From Bryobacteraceae bacterium (GTDB lineage: Bacteria; Acidobacteriota; Terriglobia; Bryobacterales; Bryobacteraceae), in assembly GCA_025056865.1 (NCBI GenBank), contig JANWVO010000002.1, positions 62,001 through 126,000 of the forward strand: a stretch of DNA of 64,000 nucleotides. The letters run 5' to 3'. This document shows positions 43,573 through 51,793 of the stretch, piece after piece (position 1 is the stretch's first letter; each line of letters opens with the position of its first letter). The notes under the pieces were generated by a model. That model saw nothing but the letters and a program-made list of their open reading frames with translations, made no database searches and was not told the DNA's origin. The translations under genes and the position numbers were made by a program.

Positions 43573-44826
43573 TCAGTTGCCTCCGGGCGGTTCCGCGGCA
43601 GGATAACGGGAACCCGCCAGCGCCATCGCTTGCGCGAAGACCGCCTCCCACGGCGGCGGGACGCGGCGGACCTCGCGCAACCGCTGCCACGCCTCGGCCC
43701 ATCGTCCGCGGCGCATGGACTGCGAAACGAGCGCCAGCCGCGCCTCATCCTGCTACGGGTCGGCCTCCAGCAATCTCTCCAGCACCGGAATCATGTCGCC
43801 CTCGGGCAGGTCCTGCTTGAGCACCGCCAGCCGCAGCAGGGTTGCCGCGTCAGCCACGCCGTGCGCCATCGCCTGCTGCCAGGTCTGCCGCGCCTCCGCC
43901 AGCCTGCCCTGCCGCGATTGCAGCTCGCCGAGGCTCAGAAGCGCCTCGGGCCAGAGGAGCGCCGCCTTCCTCAGCGACTCCTCCGCGGCTTCGAGGTCGC
44001 CAAGCTGCATGGAAAGCCGTCCCAGGACGGTCCAGACCAGCCCTGCCGGCGCAGGATGAACCTCGGCGGGCGCAGGCTTTGCATCCGCTTTCCACTTCCT
44101 CGCTGCGGCGCGGGGGCGCCGCAGGAACCGGCGCAGCAGCGCTTCAACGCTCTCCTCCGGAAGCTGGCTGGCGGCGGACCATTTTTCCAGCTCCTCTGGC
44201 CCGACTCTGCCCCCGGAGCCAAGCATCAGCGCTTCGACGATGGCCCAGCTCTGCGCGTAATACAGCCGGGCCGACTCCCAATTCCGGTACAGCTCCGATC
44301 CCGGCTTCGCCCCGAAAAGCTCCCGCCATGCCACACGCCGGCCGCAGCGCAGCATCCGCACCCGGCGCTCGGCCTCCGCCTCCGGGAGCCCGGACAGCGC
44401 ATCCGCCAGCCCCTCTTCCAGCCAGAGCGGCAGCCTGCGCCCGGCCGCGCGAAGCAGATGGTGGATGAACTCGTGGCGCAGGGCCGGCAGGTTGCCCTCG
44501 TGCAATCCGAAGACCACAATCGCCGACCAGCCCGGACCGGGCGCGTAGTAGGCGGGCGAGAAGGCGCTCAGGCGGAACCCGGCTCCTTCCGACTCTCGCG
44601 CGAAGAGCACAACCCGCAGCCTGCCTTCCCCGCGCGCCAACTCGGGCGCGGTCCGGCGGACTGCGCTCCACACGGCCGCCAGCTCGCCAGTCGCCGCGCA
44701 GGCCTGCTCCCCCCCGCCGGTGGTCAGGATCTCCACGCTGCCCCATTCCAGCCGCTGCCAGACGCTGGACTGCGCCCCGGCGCCGTGCGCCATCATGCAG
44801 GCGGCAATGAGCAGGCGGCGCGTCAT
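43573..44826 (-). pseudogene. Secreted HExxH metalloprotease-TPR protein interrupted by an in-frame amber codon
   Basis: The first 357 codons (44826 to the TAG at 43753-43755) encode a signal peptide (MTRRLLIAACMMAHGAGA), a gluzincin-like site LRHEFIHHLL (HEFIH) with the third ligand in LWLEEGLADALS, and TPRs. After the TAG the same frame continues for 59 more codons to a TGA at 43573: QDEARLALVSQSMRRGRW, WQRLREVRRVPPPW and so on, which reads as another TPR-type helix pair. LLEADP before the stop joins naturally to QDEARLAL. So the gene seems truncated by one substitution, perhaps CAG to TAG. The shortened protein may still fold, as its catalytic part is intact. Confidence 0.72.
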
Positions 44827-44929
44827 GGCCTCCGCAATTCCCATCGGCAGAAATGGCGGGCGGGTTGAACGCCCGCCGCCCGGAAAAGCGCCTGCCCGCG
44901 CCGCCCCCTTCTGCGGCAATCTGGAACCG

Positions 44930-45721
44930 ATGGGCGCCCGTACCCGGTTCCGGCTGTTCGGCCGCGAAGTGCCGGCCGCGCTCTACCCTGCCCCGCGCCG
45001 CCAGTGGAGCGATCCCGAATCGGTGCTCGGCCGCCTCGAGGGCGCGCTGCCACCGCCCGCGCCGCTCCACCCCTGCTTCTGTGCCGAAGGCCTGTTCAAC
45101 GGCCAGGTTTACCTGATGCGCCGCATCCGCCTGAGGCCTGCGTTGCAGATCGACTGCCGCCCCGGCTGGTATTTCGACTCCATGAACACCTGCGAGAAGC
45201 TCGAGCGCGAAGGCCGCTTCCTCGCCGCGCCTCCGCCGCCGGCCCTGTGGCGCAACGGCGCTGGGCGGTCAGCCGCCGTCGGCATCTCCACCGTCGTGGC
45301 CTGGCGCGAGTCGGACCAATGGATGGCGCTGGCCGGACGCGTGAAGGCGAAATCCATGCCGCAGCGCGCCGGGCGGATCCACGTGGCGCCTTCGGGCATG
45401 TTCGCTCCCCCCTATTCCATCACCGCCAACGTCCGCCGCGAACTCGAAGAAGAAACGGGCCTCGGGCTGCCTCCGGGCGCCCTCCGGCTGACGGGCGTCG
45501 CCGTCAACCTCCGCAATCTGCGCCCGGAGATCTGCACGCTGCTCGTGGTGGAGCGCCCGCCGGAAGCGCTGTCGGCGGCGGAATTCGACCCCACTCCCCT
45601 GCGCGTTCCGGTTCCGGTGCGCGCCCGGGAGGCGGCCCCCGCCTGGCTTGCGGAGACCGAATTTACGCCGCCCGCGGCGGCGGCGCTGCTGCTCGCCGCA
45701 AGGTTGCTGCGCGCCCTCTGA
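44930..45721 (+). CDS. Nudix-domain protein with atypical Nudix box
   Basis: 263-residue cytoplasmic protein with a C-terminal Nudix fold. The Nudix box is at 156-178: G156, then Y162 at the place of the first conserved Glu, then RELEEETGL (170-178). Only the second half is canonical, so metal binding is partly retained. The N-terminal part (about 1-110) is not recognised but has HPCFCAEGLFNGQVYLMRRIR and a TM-free composition. Divergent from the amber-interrupted protease. Substrate not predictable. Start at 44930 (MGARTRFRLFG) chosen by content; the frame is open to 44720. Confidence 0.78.
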   Translation: MGARTRFRLFGREVPAALYPAPRRQWSDPESVLGRLEGALPPPAPLHPCFCAEGLFNGQVYLMRRIRLRPALQIDCRPGWYFDSMNTCEKLEREGRFLAAPPPPALWRNGAGRSAAVGISTVVAWRESDQWMALAGRVKAKSMPQRAGRIHVAPSGMFAPPYSITANVRRELEEETGLGLPPGALRLTGVAVNLRNLRPEICTLLVVERPPEALSAAEFDPTPLRVPVPVRAREAAPAWLAETEFTPPAAAALLLAARLLRAL

Positions 45722-45811
45722 ACTGCTGCCGCCGCTTCAGGCCGCCCGGCCGCATCCGGCTTGCGCGCGCGGCCCGGAGCTGGTAGGAGAAGGACAACGG
45801 ACGTCCCGGCG

Positions 45812-46276
45812 ATGATGCGCCACCCCGCCCTCCAGCCGCTCTCGCGCGAGCACCATCACGCGCTGGCGCTGTGCGTGCTCGTCGAGCGCGCGCTCCACGA
45901 GGGCGCAAGGACGCCCGCGGAGCTGGCTGGCGAAGTGCGCGATGCCTTTGAGCGCGACCTCCGGCCGCACTTCGAAACCGAAGAACAGGCGCTGCTGCCT
46001 GCCGTCGCCCAGGCGCTGGACGCGCCGGAGCTCTGCCGCCGCATCGCCGCCGAACACCGCGCGCTCGAGCAGCTCGCCCTCGCCGCGCAGGCCGGGCCTT
46101 CCGAAGAGACGCTGCGCGCATTCACCGCGCTGCTCCGCAGCCACGTCCGTTTGGAGGAGAATGAATTGTTCGAACTGATCCAGGCGCGGCTCGGCGCGGA
46201 TGCGCTCGAAGAGCTCGGCGCGCGGCTGGCCGCCGCCGGCAGCCGGGCCTGCCCGAATCGAGGCAAGAACGGATGA
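45812..46276 (+). CDS. Hemerythrin-like HHE-domain protein
   Basis: 154-residue four-helix-bundle protein with the His/Glu pattern of hemerythrin HHE domains: [11 protein letters not shown] (first helix), [12 protein letters not shown] (second), [11 protein letters not shown] (third) and [13 protein letters not shown] (fourth). Likely binds a di-iron site for oxygen or NO-related sensing or storage; the ligand set is consistent but not proven. Overlaps purC by 4 bp (ATGA) and so may be translationally coupled to it. An in-frame start at 45761 adds a basic tail with no ribosome site. Confidence 0.88.
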   Translation: MMRHPALQPLSREHHHALALCVLVERALHEGARTPAELAGEVRDAFERDLRPHFETEEQALLPAVAQALDAPELCRRIAAEHRALEQLALAAQAGPSEETLRAFTALLRSHVRLEENELFELIQARLGADALEELGARLAAAGSRACPNRGKNG

Positions 46277-47160
46277 GCACTCTCTACGAGTCTTCCATTC
46301 CCGCCCTTCCGCTGGTGGCGCGCGGCAAGGTGCGGGACATTTACGCGGCCGGCGACGACCTGCTGCTGATGGTCGCCACGGACCGCCTTTCGGCCTTCGA
46401 CGTCGTGCTGCCGGACCCGATCCCCGGCAAGGGCCGCGTGCTGACGCAGCTCTCGCTCTTCTGGTTCGACTTCCTCTCCGGCATCGTTCCCAACCATCTG
46501 GTGACCGCCAACGTCGACGAATACCCCGAACCGCTCCGCGCTTACCGCGGCCAGCTCGAGGGCCGTTCCATGCTCGTGCGCAAGGCCCGCATGATCGACG
46601 TCGAATGCGTCGCCCGCGGCTATCTGGCGGGCTCCGGCTGGAAGGAATACAGGGCCCAGGGAACCGTCTGCGGCATCCCGCTGCCGCAGGGCCTGCGCGA
46701 ATGCGACCGCCTGCCCGAGCCCATCTTCACCCCGGCTCACAAGGCCAAGTCCGGCCACGACGAAAACATCCCCTTCTCGAAAGTGGAATCCATCGCGGGC
46801 CGCGAGACCGCCGCCCGCCTGCGCGAACTCACGCTCGCCATCTACCGCAAGGCCGCCGAATACGCCGAAAGCCGCGGCATCCTGCTCGCCGACACGAAAT
46901 TCGAATTCGGATGGCTCGGCGATACGCTCATCCTCGCCGATGAAGTCCTCACCCCGGACTCCTCCCGCTTCTGGCCCGCCGACCGCTACGAGCCCGGCAA
47001 GCCCCAGCCCTCCTTCGACAAGCAGTATGTGCGCGACTATCTCGAGTCGCTCGCCTGGGACAAGACGCCCCCGGCGCCGCACCTGCCGCCCGATGTGATC
47101 GAAAAGACCGCCGAAAAGTATCACGAGGCCTATCACCGCCTCACCGGCCGCACGCTATGA
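46273..47160 (+). CDS. purC: Phosphoribosylaminoimidazole-succinocarboxamide synthase
   Basis: 295-residue SAICAR synthase (ATP + CAIR + aspartate to SAICAR) of de novo purine synthesis. Signatures: [31 protein letters not shown] (ATP site), [24 protein letters not shown], and [13 protein letters not shown] and [22 protein letters not shown]. The length belongs to the long class (about 290-300) rather than the 240-residue one. Flanked by coupled overlaps with the hemerythrin-like gene and cvpA (both ATGA). Confidence 0.97.
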   Translation: MSTLYESSIPALPLVARGKVRDIYAAGDDLLLMVATDRLSAFDVVLPDPIPGKGRVLTQLSLFWFDFLSGIVPNHLVTANVDEYPEPLRAYRGQLEGRSMLVRKARMIDVECVARGYLAGSGWKEYRAQGTVCGIPLPQGLRECDRLPEPIFTPAHKAKSGHDENIPFSKVESIAGRETAARLRELTLAIYRKAAEYAESRGILLADTKFEFGWLGDTLILADEVLTPDSSRFWPADRYEPGKPQPSFDKQYVRDYLESLAWDKTPPAPHLPPDVIEKTAEKYHEAYHRLTGRTL

Positions 47161-47717
47161 ACTGGTTCGACATCCTCCTTGCTGCCATCCTGATCACCTC
47201 GGTGATCGAGGGCGTGCGGCTCGGCTTCGCCCGCGTCATGATCGGCATGGCAGCGCTCGTCGCCGGGCTGCTGGCCGCCGCATGGTTCTACGGAGCCGTG
47301 GCGGCCTACCTCGCCCCCTATATCCGCTCGAGGCCCCTCGCCCACCTGACGGCGTTCTTCCTCATCCTGATGCTCGTGCAGGCGCTGGGCGCGCTCGTCG
47401 GCTGGGTGTGCGCGAAGGTGTTCCGGTGGACCGGCCTCGGCTGGCTGGACCGCCTGCTCGGACTCGCCGCCGGTGCGCTGCGCGCCGCCGTCGCCGCCGT
47501 CATCCTCGTGCTCGTCTTCTCCGCCTTCGACATCCGGCTGCTGCGCGATGCGCTGGCCGGCTCCCGCGCCGCGCCCTACCTGCTCGACAGCGCGCAGGTG
47601 CTCGTCTCGCTCTGCCCGCGCGAGCTGCGGGACGACTTCTCCGATGCCTACGGCCATCTGCGCGAGCTCTGGAAGAAGCGCCTTCCCGCGCGCCGCCCCC
47701 CGGCCGACAGCGTCTGA
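47157..47717 (+). CDS. cvpA: CvpA family membrane protein
   Basis: 186-residue membrane protein with four TM helices; begins [24 protein letters not shown], followed by the conserved [16 protein letters not shown] and [17 protein letters not shown] and [17 protein letters not shown], as in CvpA. Family members are linked to purine loci and to colicin V production and envelope stress; the coupling to purC (ATGA overlap) fits that habit. Confidence 0.9.
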   Translation: MNWFDILLAAILITSVIEGVRLGFARVMIGMAALVAGLLAAAWFYGAVAAYLAPYIRSRPLAHLTAFFLILMLVQALGALVGWVCAKVFRWTGLGWLDRLLGLAAGALRAAVAAVILVLVFSAFDIRLLRDALAGSRAAPYLLDSAQVLVSLCPRELRDDFSDAYGHLRELWKKRLPARRPPADSV

Positions 47718-47757
47718 CGCGCGCCTCGCCCGCGCCCGTTTGTTGCATCCTCAACCG

Positions 47758-47786
47758 TTGATTAGTCATCCATTGTCGTGTAAGGT
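47758..47786 (+). promoter_or_regulatory. Candidate promoter and autoregulatory site of the MarR gene
   Basis: TTGATT (47758-47763) and TAAGGT (47781-47786) are 17 bp apart in an AT-rich pocket just before the MarR start at 47793. An imperfect palindrome TGATTAGTCA (47759-47768) overlaps the -35 box and could be the operator for autorepression. The -10 match is only 3 of 6. Confidence 0.38.
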
Positions 47787-47792
47787 AAAAGC

Positions 47793-48323
47793 ATGGCGGC
47801 AACCTCCAGCCGGCTCCAGCGCGAGATCCGCCAGACGCGGCCCTTCCGCAGCGTCTGGCACGAGGCCTTCCTGTGTGTGCTGAAGACGGCGGATTCCTTC
47901 CGCCGCGCCGTCGCCGCGCTGCTCGAGCCCCACGGCATCACGCCGCAGCAGTACAACGTGCTGCGCATCCTCCGCGGCGCCGGCGGCGAGGCGATGCCGA
48001 CGCTCGCCATCGGCGAGCGGCTCATCGAGGAGACGCCGGGCATGACCCGGCTGCTCGACCGCCTCGAGGCCAAGCGCCTCATCCGCCGCGAACGCTGCCG
48101 GCAGGACCGCAGGCAGGTGCTGTGCCGCATCAGCCCGGCGGGCCTCAGGCTGCTCGAGAGCCTCGATCCGCTCATCACCGGCCCCGAGCAGCGGCTCGCC
48201 GGCGTGTGGAAGGCGGCGGAGGCAAAGGCGGTCATCGGCCTGCTCGACCGCGCAAGGGAGGCGATGGAAGTGCCGCCGGTCCGGAAAGGGCAGAAGAGTT
48301 CCAGAGGAGCAAAGAAGGGATGA
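47793..48323 (+). CDS. MarR family transcriptional regulator
   Basis: 176-residue winged-helix protein. TPQQYNVLRILRGAGG to TLAIGERLIEETPGMTRLLDRLEAKRLIRRERCRQDRRQVLCRISPAGLRLL is the typical helix-turn-helix plus wing (DRRQ) of MarR. It overlaps the YceI gene as ATGA, a pair often seen in Acidobacteria and Proteobacteria, so YceI is the probable regulated partner. Ligand unknown. Confidence 0.93.
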   Translation: MAATSSRLQREIRQTRPFRSVWHEAFLCVLKTADSFRRAVAALLEPHGITPQQYNVLRILRGAGGEAMPTLAIGERLIEETPGMTRLLDRLEAKRLIRRERCRQDRRQVLCRISPAGLRLLESLDPLITGPEQRLAGVWKAAEAKAVIGLLDRAREAMEVPPVRKGQKSSRGAKKG

Positions 48324-48919
48324 TTCACACGAAGACGATTGCCTGTTTCACGCTGATGCTGGCCGCAGCCCCCGCGCTGCTGGCCCAGAAGTACACGATC
48401 GACGCCTCGCACTCCAAGGCGCAGTTCGCCGTCCGCCACATGATGGTGAGCACCGTGCGCGGCGAGTTCTCGAAGATGCAGGGCTGGGTGGAATACGACG
48501 AGAAGAAGCCCGAGGCGATCCGGATCGAGGCCACCATCGACGCCGCCTCGATCAACACCGGCGAGCCCAAGCGCGACGAGCACCTGAAGAGCCCGGACTT
48601 CTTCGATGTGGCGAAGTTTCCCTCCATCACGTTCCGCTCGAAGAGCGCGAAGAAGACCCCCAACGGCCTCGCGGTCACCGGCGACCTCACCATGCACGGC
48701 GTCACGAGAGAGGTCGTTCTCAACGTCGAAGGGCCGTCTCCCGAAGTGCGCGACCCGTGGGGCAACTACCGCCGCGGAGCTACCGCCACTACGAAGATCA
48801 ACCGCAAGGACTTCGGTCTCACGTGGAACGCCCTGCTGGAAACGGGCGGCGTCGCCGTGGGCGAGGAGGTCTCCATCACCATCGACGTCGAGGCGGTGCG
48901 CCCGGCGGAGAAGAAGTAG
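48320..48919 (+). CDS. YceI family periplasmic lipocalin-like protein
   Basis: 199-residue exported protein, signal peptide MIHTKTIACFTLMLAAAPALLAQ. YTIDASHSKAQFAVRHMMVSTVRGEF and HLKSPDFFDVAKFPSITFRS and GDLTMHGVTREVVLNV are the characteristic blocks of the YceI beta-barrel, which binds isoprenoid-type lipids. Translationally coupled to the MarR gene and followed by an intrinsic terminator at 48967. Confidence 0.96.
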   Translation: MIHTKTIACFTLMLAAAPALLAQKYTIDASHSKAQFAVRHMMVSTVRGEFSKMQGWVEYDEKKPEAIRIEATIDAASINTGEPKRDEHLKSPDFFDVAKFPSITFRSKSAKKTPNGLAVTGDLTMHGVTREVVLNVEGPSPEVRDPWGNYRRGATATTKINRKDFGLTWNALLETGGVAVGEEVSITIDVEAVRPAEKK

Positions 48920-48966
48920 CGCCCGCCCCGGGCGCGCCCTGCCCGGCGCAGGGGTAGAATCGAACA

Positions 48967-49002
48967 ACGGGAGCGGCAGTGAAAGCTCCGCTCCCGTTTT
49001 TT
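48967..49002 (+). terminator. Intrinsic terminator of the MarR-YceI unit
   Basis: A 10-bp perfect stem (ACGGGAGCGG at 48967-48976 with CCGCTCCCGT at 48988-48997), an 11-base loop and a run of six Ts (48997-49002). The GTG start of the next gene lies in the loop and its Shine-Dalgarno in the left arm, see findings. Confidence 0.88.
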
Positions 49003-49800
49003 ATGCGCGCACGCCGGATGGCAGCAGTCGCATTGCTGGGACTTGCGCTGGCCGCATCCTGCCGGCGCGAGGCCGCGCCGCAGCCTGCGCCCCTGCGCTT
49101 CGAGATGCGCCGCTTCGAGCGCACGCTCGGCGGCTGCGGCGACGCTTCCCGCCGGGCCGAACCCTGCGTCTCCTTCCACGTCCGCTGGGCCGAGGCCGTG
49201 GACGGCGGCGCGGCGGAGGCCCGCACGCGCATCAACGCCGCCGTGGCCGCAGCCCTCCAGCCGCTGGAGGCGCCGCGCGGCTTCGAGGCCGAGGCGGAGC
49301 GGTGGATCTCCGATTACCAGCGCTTCCATGCCGAATTCCCGGACTCCTCCATCACCTGGTTCGCCCGCCGCACCGCCGAGGTCGCCTTCTCTTCGGAGCG
49401 CCTGCTCACCATCGAGGTCCGCCGCGACGAGTTCCGCGGCGGCGCCGAACCTGACTCCGTGCGCGAATTCCTCAATCTGTCGCCGTCCACCGGCCTGCCC
49501 GTGGAGCTGCCCTCCCTGCTGGAACCCGATGGCATGCAGGACCTGAAGAAACTCGCCGAGTGGCATTTCCGCCGCCAGCGGCAGATCCCCCAGGACAGCC
49601 GACTCTCCGAAGCCGGCTTCGCCTTCGAGGACGACGCCTTCGCCCTGCCCCGCCATTGGGGCTTCACCGCGCGCGGCCTCGTGCTTCACTACAATCCCGG
49701 CGAAGTGGCGCCGCCGAAGCTCGGCCCCACGACGATCCTCGCTCCGTGGAACGAACTGCGCGGCATCGTCAGCGCCAAAGCCGGCATCCTGCCGCGCTGA
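48979..49800 (+). CDS. Lipoprotein with DUF3298 (PdaC/RsiV-like) domain
   Basis: 273 residues from the GTG at 48979, whose GGGAG ribosome site (48969-48973) is 5 bp upstream; if the hairpin blocks it, starts at ATG 49003 or 49018 are possible. All contain the lipobox-like LALAASC. The C-terminus GFTARGLVLHYNPGEVAPPKLGPTTILAPWNEL is the DUF3298 beta-domain of PdaC and RsiV. Likely a membrane-anchored periplasmic protein; no catalytic residues apparent. It lies directly downstream of a terminator, so its transcription must come from readthrough or its own promoter. Confidence 0.82.
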   Translation: MKAPLPFFMRARRMAAVALLGLALAASCRREAAPQPAPLRFEMRRFERTLGGCGDASRRAEPCVSFHVRWAEAVDGGAAEARTRINAAVAAALQPLEAPRGFEAEAERWISDYQRFHAEFPDSSITWFARRTAEVAFSSERLLTIEVRRDEFRGGAEPDSVREFLNLSPSTGLPVELPSLLEPDGMQDLKKLAEWHFRRQRQIPQDSRLSEAGFAFEDDAFALPRHWGFTARGLVLHYNPGEVAPPKLGPTTILAPWNELRGIVSAKAGILPR

Positions 49801-49816
49801 ACGCCCCCGGGCAGCC

Positions 49817-50956
49817 TCACGCGGGAATCACGCGCGGAATGCGCTGCTCGACCGGCGGCAGAGGCGGGAAATCCGCCGCCGGGCGGTCCTGATACCAGTA
49901 GGCGCAACTGTAATAGTTGTCCGCGCGGTCGTTGCCGTGGCCGTGCTCCATCGTGTGCTTCAGGTAGCGCGTGAACGTCACCGGATTGTCGCCGTGGAAC
50001 CGGTAGCAGCAGTAGCGCCCGCCGGTGCGCTCCGGGCTCTGGATCAGCGGCGCGCCGCATTGCGCGTAGGAAAACGTCCGCGCGTTGTCGCGCCCTCCGA
50101 AATTCCAGCTCCCGAGGAAATAGTCTTCGCTGCCGGTGCCGATGATGGCGGGATTCGACTCGTCGTCGATGAAGATCATGTCGTCGCCCTCGCCCATCCA
50201 GTACTCGCTGTTCTGGATGACGCCCAGCGTGACGCCCATCAGATGCCCGCGCCCGCGCGTCTCCACATACACGTAATTGGCGCGTCCGTCCGGGTTCGGC
50301 GGCGTCTTGCCGTCCGGCCCTTTCACCGCCGTGTTGGGCACGGCCTGCCGGTACTGCGCGTGGAAGTAGAGCGCGTCCGGCGGCAGCGAAGGCACGGCGA
50401 GGAAATCGATGTTCGAATAGAAGCTGCTCACCTCGCGCGGCCCCTCGTTGGTCACCGTCATCCGCGCGCTCTGCCGGTATGGCATGACGAAGTAGCAGTT
50501 CAGCGAGCGGCCCGGCGAGCAGGATAGATACGCGCTCTCATACAGCACATAGTCGCCGAGGTTGAGTCCGAAGAAATCGCCGATGGGCGCCTCGATGCTC
50601 GGCTTCGGCGCTCCGTCCCACCAGGCGCGCAGCACCAGCTCCTTCAGGTGATGCACGCTCTGGGCTGCGATGGTAAACCAGATGTGCGTGATCGCGCCCG
50701 GCCCCTTCTGGCGGAAGATCTCGATCTCCTTGCCCGGCGCAATGGGCCAGCGGTCGGAGTTGCCGCCGGTCGTGTCGTAGCTGCTCTGCTTGAGCGAGCG
50801 GTAGTTCTGCGCGCGGCAGTAGGCGGGCAGGATGCCGCTGGCAATCGGGTCGGACGGCTGCGGCTGCGCCTGCGCCGCCGCGGCGCGCGGAGCCGCGCCG
50901 AGGCCGAGCGCGGCCAGGGCGGAGCGGAAGAATCCTCTTCGTTCGACGCGTGGCAT
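49817..50956 (-). CDS. Exported GH172/DUF2961 glycoside hydrolase
   Basis: 379-residue protein with a signal-like N-terminus (RRGFFRSALAALGLGAAPRAAAAQA). DUF2961 members are now placed in GH172, which includes difructose-anhydride and alpha-D-arabinofuranosidase-type enzymes. Typical blocks are DTTGGNSDRWPIAPGKE, GPGAITHIWFTIA, MGEGDDMIFID and PAIIGTGSEDYFLGSWNFG. GSEDY contains the family Glu. GGAGG lies 11 bp before the ATG at 50956. Substrate unknown, and convergent with the DUF3298 gene. Confidence 0.9.
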   Translation of the reverse strand: MPRVERRGFFRSALAALGLGAAPRAAAAQAQPQPSDPIASGILPAYCRAQNYRSLKQSSYDTTGGNSDRWPIAPGKEIEIFRQKGPGAITHIWFTIAAQSVHHLKELVLRAWWDGAPKPSIEAPIGDFFGLNLGDYVLYESAYLSCSPGRSLNCYFVMPYRQSARMTVTNEGPREVSSFYSNIDFLAVPSLPPDALYFHAQYRQAVPNTAVKGPDGKTPPNPDGRANYVYVETRGRGHLMGVTLGVIQNSEYWMGEGDDMIFIDDESNPAIIGTGSEDYFLGSWNFGGRDNARTFSYAQCGAPLIQSPERTGGRYCCYRFHGDNPVTFTRYLKHTMEHGHGNDRADNYYSCAYWYQDRPAADFPPLPPVEQRIPRVIPA

Positions 50957-51079
50957 GGTGCGGGAAACCTCCTTGCAGGTGGCGTGACGGCTGGAATCAT
51001 ATCGCAAGCCCGCCGCCGTTGCGCAGTCGGCTCTATCTTTGCCGACGCCGCGGGTGTATGGTGAAGTCAGGGGCGAATC

Positions 51080-51784
51080 ATGAAACTGCTGGCGCTGGCC
51101 TTGCTCGGCGGCCTCCTCGTTCACGCCGCCGACCGGACCGAGTGGCGCGGCCGGGCAGGCGATCCGAAACTCTCCATCGACGCGCGCCTCTACATCGACC
51201 GCGAGCAGATGAAGGCGCTGCTCGGCCACGATCCCGGCCCCAGCGTCGTGATCGTCGAAGTCACTCTCACCCCGGCCGCAGGCGCTGCGGTCGAGCTCGA
51301 CCTCGATGACTTCCTGCTGCGCTCGGACCGCGACGGGCAGCGCTCGCGTCCGCTCGACCCGGCGCAGATCGCCGGCTCGGCCGTAATGGTGATCAGCTCG
51401 CGCGGCGGCACGCAAGGCACCGGCATGGCCGAGGAACGGCGCGTGCCATGGGGCGTGCCGGGCATTCCTGGCGGCTCGCCCACCGGCGGCCCTCCGCGCG
51501 GCATTCCGCTGCCTGGCCAGTCGCCCAACGTCGGCACCGCCACGGCGGACACCAGCGAAGCGGTGGCCAGCGTCGAAGAGAACCGCGAGAAGAAATCCAA
51601 CCCGCTGCTCGAAGCGCTCCAGGCCAGGCAGCTTGCCGCCGGCCGGCTCGACGGACCGCGCACCGGCCTGCTCTACTTCCTCATCGAGGGGAAGCTGCGC
51701 GCGAAGGATCTCGAGCTGGTCTACCGCAAGGCCCCGCCGCGCCTGCACATCCGCTTCACCGACGCCTCAAAGACGAAGAAGTAG
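51080..51784 (+). CDS. Secreted protein of unknown function
   Basis: 234-residue protein with a signal peptide (MKLLALALLGGLLVHAAD). A beta-rich first part (PSVVIVEVTLTPAAGAAVELDLDDFLLRSDRD) is separated by a Gly/Pro linker (GVPGIPGGSPTGGPPRGIP) from a helical NPLLEALQARQLAAGRLDGPRTG segment and ending beta hairpins (RTGLLYFLIEGKLRAKDLELVY). Not recognised; similar architecture occurs in acidobacterial hypotheticals. Ends 9 bp before the aldolase-like gene and may share a transcript. Confidence 0.75.
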   Translation: MKLLALALLGGLLVHAADRTEWRGRAGDPKLSIDARLYIDREQMKALLGHDPGPSVVIVEVTLTPAAGAAVELDLDDFLLRSDRDGQRSRPLDPAQIAGSAVMVISSRGGTQGTGMAEERRVPWGVPGIPGGSPTGGPPRGIPLPGQSPNVGTATADTSEAVASVEENREKKSNPLLEALQARQLAAGRLDGPRTGLLYFLIEGKLRAKDLELVYRKAPPRLHIRFTDASKTKK

Positions 51785-51793
51785 CCGGAACCG

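Noticed and set aside
43753-43755. General TAG recoding as an explanation of the interrupted protease
   Set aside because: etfA and the YceI gene in the window end normally in TAG, so TAG functions as a stop.
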